This document shows, piece after piece, positions 63,018-64,000 of a stretch of DNA of 64,000 nt; the stretch's first letter is position 1, and each line of letters begins with the position of its first letter. The stretch comes from Aradus depressus (taxonomy: Eukaryota > Arthropoda > Insecta > Hemiptera > Aradidae): positions 16,603,601 through 16,667,600 of the forward strand of contig OY759225.1 of the NCBI GenBank assembly GCA_963662175.1, given 5' to 3'. The position numbers and the translations under genes are program-made. Below the pieces are notes generated by a model that was not told the origin of the DNA, did no database searches, and was given only the letters and a program-made list of their open reading frames with translations.

Positions 63018-63238
63018 GGTGTACGTGAACGGTAAGGCAGAGTTGGGAGCGGCGGTACACGTGGGCGGCGGCGAGGCTGGAGGTGGGAACCCTGTAGAGG
63101 ACGATGGATTTGAGAGTCTCAACTCACAAGGCTCCACAGAAGATGTACAACAACCCGAGCCGGCCCCAGGGGCTCAGAAAGCACCAGAGGCTGTCTTCAG
63201 GAACAACTGGCTCGAAGAGACCACCCGGAGGGCGTCTA
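63018..63238 (+). CDS. phtf: phtf coding exon 7
   Basis: Acceptor TGTGTCTAG ends at 63017; donor GTGAGT at 63239. The first base completes Gly257. Residues 258-330 read VYVNGKAELGAAVHVGGGEA, a Gly/Pro/Glu-rich stretch, EDDGFESLNSQGSTED, then VFRNNWLEETTRRAS, with one base left over for the next exon. The DDGFESLN motif and the acidic low-complexity character fit the regulatory linker that precedes the multi-pass membrane region of PHTF. It is distinctly GC-rich compared with its surroundings. Downstream exons must lie beyond the window. Confidence 0.85.
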
Positions 63239-64000
63239 GTGAGTTGGTTATACTATAGCATTTATTTATAGCTAGCAGGTTACCTGGCCTTGTCCTGTTA
63301 GTAACTGTATGCAGGCTTTTATAGAATCCTATGTGTGAGATTTTATGGCTCCTTCAAAAAAAGGATTTAGGGAAATGCTAAGACAGACGTACGCTTGCAG
63401 CAAAATCACATTTTTACGCGAAATAATTGTCCAAATTTTGGAGGGAAAATACTACATTTCAAATACATATGTATACAAAGTAACGCAGTGGTTGTTTTTT
63501 GAATTCAGATAGGTTTCACGTAATGAAAATTAGCTAAATAGATGTACGATGGATGTCAAGGTTTTTTAATTTAAGGAGTATAAACATGAACACCATCAAA
63601 ATTGTGTCGGGCTAAAGAATTTTGGTGAATCACTGGCAATGTACTTCCCCAGAACGAATTAATCAATTAACTTTTCGCTCCCCGTTCACAACCGAGCAGC
63701 GGTGGTCATCGTAGCTAATAATTGCGAAGCAACAGCGGGTCCCACCTAGTATGTGCTGAGCAACGCTTGGCAACCCAGCTAGTATGTGCCTTGCAACGGG
63801 AATTATAAATTAGAAAATTTTGCGTTTAGTTTTTTTTCATATTGCAGGTCAACGGGAAAAATCTGTATATGTATTTATTTTCGCTTTAGCGTAAGCTAGA
63901 ATTGATTATAAAAATCTAGTTGTTGTGCCTTCGAAAAGTTAAAAAAAGATATAACCTCTATATGGTTATCTTAACTAAGATAAGAAGAACCCAATAACAA
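63239..64000 (+). other. phtf: Intron 8 (start) with R and family X fragments
   Basis: An R terminus in + orientation at about 63625-63690 (TCACTGGCAATGTACTTCCC) is followed by family X units at 63690-63800 (GGCAACCCAGCTAGTATGTG). The remainder is AT-rich without recognised features. Confidence 0.55.

Noticed and set aside
62893..63258. Independent 121-codon gene starting at 62893
   Set aside because: The upstream part runs through intron; the real coding part is phtf exon 7 from 63018, bounded by good splice sites.

Overview
This window is an AT-rich, intron-dominated piece of an animal nuclear genome, most likely an arthropod and probably an insect. The evidence is spliced exons with GT/AG borders, many retrotransposons and DNA transposons, and a SINE whose 3' tail is a short run of the (TTAGG)n/(CCTAA)n motif that forms most insect telomeres. 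I cannot name the species.

The only host gene I can support is phtf, the PHTF1/PHTF2 family of endoplasmic-reticulum membrane proteins. It lies on the + strand from about 13.45 kb to beyond the right end. It has a probable 5'UTR exon (to 13617), a start exon (ATG 14272, in-frame TGA upstream) and six internal coding exons at 23547-23686, 26132-26337, 38327-38492, 57232-57319, 61570-61707 and 63018-63238. All junction phases agree, and together they give about 330 uninterrupted residues. The C-terminal membrane part must lie past 64 kb. Nearly everything between the exons is transposon-derived.

Layout. 0.65-1.64 kb holds two families of degenerate tandem repeats. 1.64-11.6 kb is a higher-order satellite-like array whose monomers each carry a diverged SINE core; a Jockey-clade LINE with two open ORFs (5396-9628) is inserted in it. 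11.6-13.05 kb repeats the left-flank repeat types and carries a hAT-type MITE. Introns 2-7 of phtf (14.3-63.0 kb) hold: about 20 copies of a tRNA-derived SINE; about 20 copies of an unclassified dispersed repeat, here called R (ends in CGGTGATTCACCG); two CT-rich minisatellites beside R copies; mariner, hAT, pogo-like and PIF/Harbinger remnants; a paired MITE; a second, poly(A)-tailed tRNA-SINE; RNase H and endonuclease fragments of LINEs; and Penelope-like fragments, one of them coding for GIY-YIG, with hammerhead-ribozyme-like motifs. At 44947-48991 sits a complete non-autonomous LTR retrotransposon whose two 909-bp LTRs look identical.

How the parts relate: insertions are nested and can be ordered from their target-site duplications. 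Examples are LINE into array, SINE into R, Penelope-like element into R, MITE into Penelope-like element, and LTR element and SINE into one (TA)n tract. The satellite array appears to be built from the same core sequence as the mobile SINE.
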